From contig CAYVCQ010000003.1 in the NCBI GenBank assembly GCA_964450405.1, forward strand, positions 62,001 to 126,000: a stretch of 64,000 bases of DNA. Reading direction: 5' to 3'. The notes beneath the pieces were generated by a model that was given only the letters and a program-made list of their open reading frames with translations, made no database searches and was not told where the DNA came from. The translations under genes and the position numbers were made by a program. Positions 60,619-64,000 of the stretch are shown in pieces. The stretch is from WRGT01 sp964450405 (lineage in GTDB: Bacteria > Spirochaetota > UBA4802 > UBA5550). How positions within the stretch are numbered: the first letter of the stretch is position 1; each line of letters begins with the position of its first letter.

Positions 60619-61310
60619 CAAAAAATTCAGAACATCTTCAATCATTATATCTCGCAGGAAATAATGATATTAATTTCAATTTCGATTTAAACATTGAACT
60701 GATAATTAATTCGTCAGATCCGGAGATTATCTTTCGCTGCGGAAAGGAATGGAAGAAGTTTGATTACAAAAAAGGTCTGGATAGATTGATTTCCATAGGT
60801 GACGTGGAATTTATACATAAAGCCGGCATTTTCTGGCCCTCTTTTGACTTTGATAAAGGAATGAATTTTCTGATAAAAGAGGAAAACGGGGAGTATATTT
60901 ACCGCTCAGGCAGATTCTGGAAAGGGTACAACCACAATCGCGGCCTGGAAACACTTGGTGAGCTCAAAAGTGCACGGTACATATATTATGCAGGAAAAGA
61001 ATGGAACAGTTTCGATTTTGCCAGAGGATTTGAACTGCTTGTAAGTACAGGAAATGCAGAATTTATTTTTTACGCCGGTGCACACTGGAAAACATTTGAT
61101 CATAAAACAGGAATGAAATGTCTACTCAGTACCCGCAATACCGAGTTTATATATAAAGCCGGGACATTATGGAAGGAGTTTAATTTTAATGAAGCACTGA
61201 AAATTCTTGAATCAGAGGTTACTACCGGTGAATTATGGCGCGGTAGAATTTTTGAAAATATCAGGTGGAAAAAAGCTTTAAAAGCAATATGGGATTCATC
61301 ATGGGAATAA
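60615..61310 (+). CDS. Protein of seven exact 28-residue repeats, unknown
   Basis: 231 residues: a 35-residue head and then seven units of exactly 28, ending at the C-terminus. The units start near residues 36, 64, 92, 120, 148, 176 and 204. A typical unit reads ARYIYYAGKEWNSFDFARG followed by FELLVSTGN. The consensus is x-E-[FY]-I-[YF]-x-[AS]-G-x2-W-x2-[FY]-[DN]-[FYH]-x2-G-[LM]-x2-L-[IL]. Trp at position 11 and Gly at 8 are nearly invariant. Unit 7 is degenerate. The period suggests a short helix-hairpin solenoid, a likely binding surface. I do not recognise the family. It is coupled by ATGA to the VWA gene and looks like the adaptor or target of a MoxR/VWA machine. Confidence 0.75.
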   Translation: MTKNSEHLQSLYLAGNNDINFNFDLNIELIINSSDPEIIFRCGKEWKKFDYKKGLDRLISIGDVEFIHKAGIFWPSFDFDKGMNFLIKEENGEYIYRSGRFWKGYNHNRGLETLGELKSARYIYYAGKEWNSFDFARGFELLVSTGNAEFIFYAGAHWKTFDHKTGMKCLLSTRNTEFIYKAGTLWKEFNFNEALKILESEVTTGELWRGRIFENIRWKKALKAIWDSSWE

Positions 61311-61394
61311 AATCTTATAAATTGTATATAAATTGTGAATGACCTTAAACTTTATTAAAAGACCTTTCCAGTTTAAAGAGAGGAGTTTTTAAAA

Positions 61395-61431
61395 CGGGGT
61401 TCAAGGGGCGGTAGCCCCTTAAAAAGCCCCG
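61395..61431. terminator. Nested hairpin between converging genes
   Basis: AAGGGGC (61403-61409) with GCCCCTT (61414-61420), enclosed by CGGGG (61395-61399) and CCCCG (61427-61431). T-rich stretches follow on the minus side. It can terminate the FecR gene and perhaps the repeat-protein operon. Confidence 0.65.
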
Positions 61432-61439
61432 CAGGGTCA

Positions 61440-62348
61440 CTATTCAGTCTTTTTTAAATCAGCTTTAAATTTTTTAATTTCAGGTTTAGCACCGCTAACA
61501 GCATCTTTGGATGCATTCTTTTTATCTGCAATATCACCCTTGATCGCTTCAGTTTCAATCTTAGTGCCGCCCTTTATTGCTTCAACATTTGCTTTATCAG
61601 ATGCTTTCTGATTTTCAACACGGGCTTTGTTTTCTTCTTTCTGATCTACAACTGCCTTCTTTATCTCTTCTCTTTGGGCTTCAAACTTCTTTCTGATATC
61701 TTCTCTTATCTCTTTTATTTCATCTTTAATTCTTTTTATGTTTTCCATATTCTGCGCTTTAAGCTCGTCCACAGAAACAGGTTTTCCCTTTTCAACGTTG
61801 GCTTCTTTTCCCGCTTCGACTTCAACGAATGCTGAATCGTCACTTGAAGATTCTTTTACAGCAACTTTACCCTCTATACATGCAATGGTGCTTTTCCCCT
61901 CTTTTTCACTGACAAGAAACTCAGTTCCTCTTACCCCGGCAACAGCTGTAGGAGTATTTACCCTGAATTTTTCACCTTGAGATAACTTCCTGGTAACCTT
62001 TGAAAACATCTGTCCATTTTCAACATACAATTCAGTAAGTTCTTTGTTCTCACTTAAATTCTTTACAAGCTCTTTCATTACTACAGAACTTTTCTCAAGA
62101 ATTCTGATGACACTTCCCTGGAAATAGATATCAACAATTGCCTTTGCTCCTGTTTTAACTATCATTCCCTGAGTAATTTTATCTCCAACATTTGCTGATA
62201 CTGTTTTACCATCCGCTACGATCTTAACATCACCTGCAATAAAGTTTACTAAACCATCATTTTGTACAATAGAAGGCCCTGCCTTTTTACAGCTTGTTAA
62301 CTGAATTGCAAATAATGCTATGATAATTAAAAAAGTAATTTTTTTCAT
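61440..62348 (-). CDS. FecR-domain lipoprotein
   Basis: 302 residues. ITFLIIIALFAIQLTSC is a lipoprotein signal. The FecR domain (about 35-190) runs from GLVNFIAGDVKIVADGKTVS through FRVNTPTAVAGVRGTEFLVS to KVAVKES. The C-terminal 105 residues are a Lys/Glu/Ala-rich helix with repeated phrases such as NKARVENQKASDKANVEAIK, a likely coiled coil reaching across the periplasm. FecR-domain lipoproteins without a sigma-factor partner are frequent in spirochaetes and their function is unclear. GGAGG precedes the ATG. It is monocistronic. Confidence 0.85.
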   Translation of the reverse strand: MKKITFLIIIALFAIQLTSCKKAGPSIVQNDGLVNFIAGDVKIVADGKTVSANVGDKITQGMIVKTGAKAIVDIYFQGSVIRILEKSSVVMKELVKNLSENKELTELYVENGQMFSKVTRKLSQGEKFRVNTPTAVAGVRGTEFLVSEKEGKSTIACIEGKVAVKESSSDDSAFVEVEAGKEANVEKGKPVSVDELKAQNMENIKRIKDEIKEIREDIRKKFEAQREEIKKAVVDQKEENKARVENQKASDKANVEAIKGGTKIETEAIKGDIADKKNASKDAVSGAKPEIKKFKADLKKTE

Positions 62349-62518
62349 TTTTCCTCCGGTAATTAATTATATAAATCAATATATAATATAAAATTTTGTG
62401 CACACAACATGCTTCAACTAACACTAAAATACAACCTTATTTCAGGAAATCAAATTAATTTTTTCTAAATAAATAAAACATTTTTAACTGATATAGGACA
62501 AAGTGGCGCACTTATTAT

Positions 62519-64000
62519 TTAAAGTAGATTAATTATTGTTTCAATGAGAAGATTTTCTTCAATTGGTTTTCCGAGAACTCCATTAAATCCCGATAGAGAA
62601 TATTTATCATTTATAGATTCAATAAATTCTCCGCTTTGAATAACAACCGGTATTCCAGGATTGATTTTTCTTATTTCTCTTAAAGCCGAAACTCCATCCA
62701 TACCGGACATATTGTGATCAAGTAATATCAAACTTACATCTTCCCTGGAATTAAGAATATCAATCGCTTCAAGTCCTGATGCAGCATATACCGGTTTTCC
62801 ATTATACTTTTTGATCAATTCAGAAACATGGAGGTATATTAGATAGTTGTCATCTACAACAAGGATTGTACGCCCATTTAAAAGGTTTTCCTCATAATGT
62901 ATTACAGAATGGTTATCTGTTCTTTCCAGATCATTTTTAAAAAGATTTACACGGCTGTATATATCACGGTGTAAAGTGATTTCTGTTTGAACCCCTATCA
63001 CCCTTACCGGCTTAAGATTGTCGTCCCATTCAATTGTTTCACCTCTGCTCCTTACGTTGATTATTTTACCGTTGTTCATCATCATTCTATATTCTAAATT
63101 AAAACTTCTTCCATTTAAAACTTTTTCATATAATTCATTTTTCACGGAATCTCTTTCACTCTCATGAATAAAACCAAAAAGGGTATCGATATCATCAGTA
63201 TAAGATTCCATTTTATAACCAAGAAAAGTAAAAAACTTTCTGTTATATCTTACCTTACCGGAATTTATATTCCATTCCCATAAACCATCCTTCACCGATT
63301 CGAAAATAAGATCCTGCTTCCTTTGATTAAACTTTATTTCTTCAATCAGATTTCGCTCATCGGTGTTATCACTGAACTGACATATATATCCCGGTTCAGG
63401 TGATCCGGAATTAATTTCAAGAGGGATAATTATAATTTCAAGAATCATTATTCCAGTTTTACTGGTATTGTAATAACCGGTTTCTTTGATTATACCAAAA
63501 TCAAACTTAACTTCAAGATTAATATCTCCATGATTTTTTAATCTTGCCTTAAACCATTCAGTTGATATCGGAGAATTGATTACATCAAGATTATAAATTT
63601 CATCAGGATTAGTAGCACCAAAAACTTTCACAACAGCTTCATTAAAAAGAATAACTCTTCCTGATGAATTCAGAATCATCAATGCTGATGGTGATTTATT
63701 AAAAATTTTCTTAAATCTGGCTTCACTCTCTTTCAATAGAATCTGAGTTTTACTCAATTCACTCATAGAAAGATAAAGCTCATTTGTTTTATCTTTGATT
63801 CGTTTTCTCAGAACAAAACTGTTTATTAAAATAAACAGAATAAAAATCATAAAACTGAAGATTCCTGCTGAAACATAAATTCCCGTTTCACTAAAAAAAC
63901 TGTTTTCGTAATTTTCAATGAACCATCTGTTATATAAAGTGCCGTATAATCCGTTTTTAAAAATCCTATTATACCCTTCACTAAAATCGTGAAGTATTTT
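62519..64000 (-). CDS. Sensor with solute-binding, PAS and receiver domains, no kinase core (5' end outside window)
   Basis: The frame stays open to the window edge, so 493 residues are visible and the N-terminus is missing. The first 35 (GYNRIFKNGLYGTLYNRWF) are the end of a family-3 periplasmic solute-binding domain. A membrane segment (SAGIFSFMIFILFILINSF) follows, then PAS 1 (ARFKKIFNKSPSALMILNSS), PAS 2 with PAC (KDGLWEWNINSGKVRYNRKF to GVQTEIT) and a receiver: TILVVDDNYLIYL, LILLDHNMSGMDG with the phospho-acceptor Asp, VVIQSGE, and LGKPIEE. The usual HisKA and ATPase domains between PAS and receiver are absent; only about 30 residues lie there. It may be a signal sink or rely on another kinase. 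Confidence 0.82.
   Translation of the reverse strand, partial: KILHDFSEGYNRIFKNGLYGTLYNRWFIENYENSFFSETGIYVSAGIFSFMIFILFILINSFVLRKRIKDKTNELYLSMSELSKTQILLKESEARFKKIFNKSPSALMILNSSGRVILFNEAVVKVFGATNPDEIYNLDVINSPISTEWFKARLKNHGDINLEVKFDFGIIKETGYYNTSKTGIMILEIIIIPLEINSGSPEPGYICQFSDNTDERNLIEEIKFNQRKQDLIFESVKDGLWEWNINSGKVRYNRKFFTFLGYKMESYTDDIDTLFGFIHESERDSVKNELYEKVLNGRSFNLEYRMMMNNGKIINVRSRGETIEWDDNLKPVRVIGVQTEITLHRDIYSRVNLFKNDLERTDNHSVIHYEENLLNGRTILVVDDNYLIYLHVSELIKKYNGKPVYAASGLEAIDILNSREDVSLILLDHNMSGMDGVSALREIRKINPGIPVVIQSGEFIESINDKYSLSGFNGVLGKPIEENLLIETIINLL

Noticed and set aside
1..64000. tRNA, rRNA, prophage or plasmid functions
   Set aside because: No cloverleaf, rRNA-like or phage structural or replication genes were recognised. 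The Xer recombinase lies in a dprA-topA-xer housekeeping order, not in an integrative element.

Overview
The window reads as a stretch of chromosome from an AT-rich, diderm (outer-membrane) bacterium. Support for a diderm comes from an outer-membrane barrel protein with a signal peptide, several lipoproteins with spirochaete-like lipoboxes (ending TSC, FSC, QNC), a FecR-domain lipoprotein, a DUF5939-type adenylate cyclase and a TPR/amidase envelope cluster. Spirochaetota, or an uncultured neighbour, is my best guess. No rRNA or other marker is present, so this stays an inference.

Layout. 1-9,150 holds a secreted GH31 glycosidase, an array of about 183-bp inverted-repeat units built around a GxxExxY gene, an outer-membrane protein, a zinc phospholipase C-like exoprotein flanked by the same repeat family, and a membrane-anchored hydrolase. 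9,194-17,576 is a minus-strand carbohydrate block: GH2, DUF2804, mutarotase-like and GH1, then a Pr6Pr membrane protein and a serine hydrolase. 17,882-29,128 is mainly a galactose module: an AraC-type membrane regulator, a GT-B-like protein, GH36 alpha-galactosidase, TetR regulator, galK, galT, an MFS transporter and galE. Together these could import galactosides, release galactose and run the Leloir pathway. A shared AT-rich element sits upstream of the GH36 and MFS genes. 29,331-30,618 is an intact IS481-like element with a 4-bp target duplication. Next come a leucyl aminopeptidase and a strong fadB-fadA-like operon (32,664-36,389). Two related acyl-CoA dehydrogenases further on (53,931-57,658) would supply the first step of the same fatty-acid spiral.

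36,515-45,467 is a plus-strand run: small ORF, dCMP deaminase, two TPR proteins, two lipoproteins, an Amidase_3-like protein, a radical SAM protein and mnmA. 45,678-50,322 (minus) carries dprA-topA-xer. 50,693-53,802 pairs a GAF/HD-GYP phosphodiesterase with an adenylate cyclase behind a long, apparently structured leader. 57,996-61,310 is a three-gene operon of a MoxR AAA+ ATPase, a metallopeptidase-like/VWA protein and a protein built almost wholly of exact 28-residue repeats. The window ends with a FecR lipoprotein and the 3' part of a sensor that has solute-binding, PAS and receiver domains but no kinase core.

Most worth following up are the MoxR/VWA/28-residue-repeat operon, the GxxExxY-linked repeat family, the alternative-helix leader before the HD-GYP gene, and the kinase-less sensor. 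I saw no tRNA, rRNA, CRISPR array or prophage. All calls come from reading sequence and translations; no database search was run.
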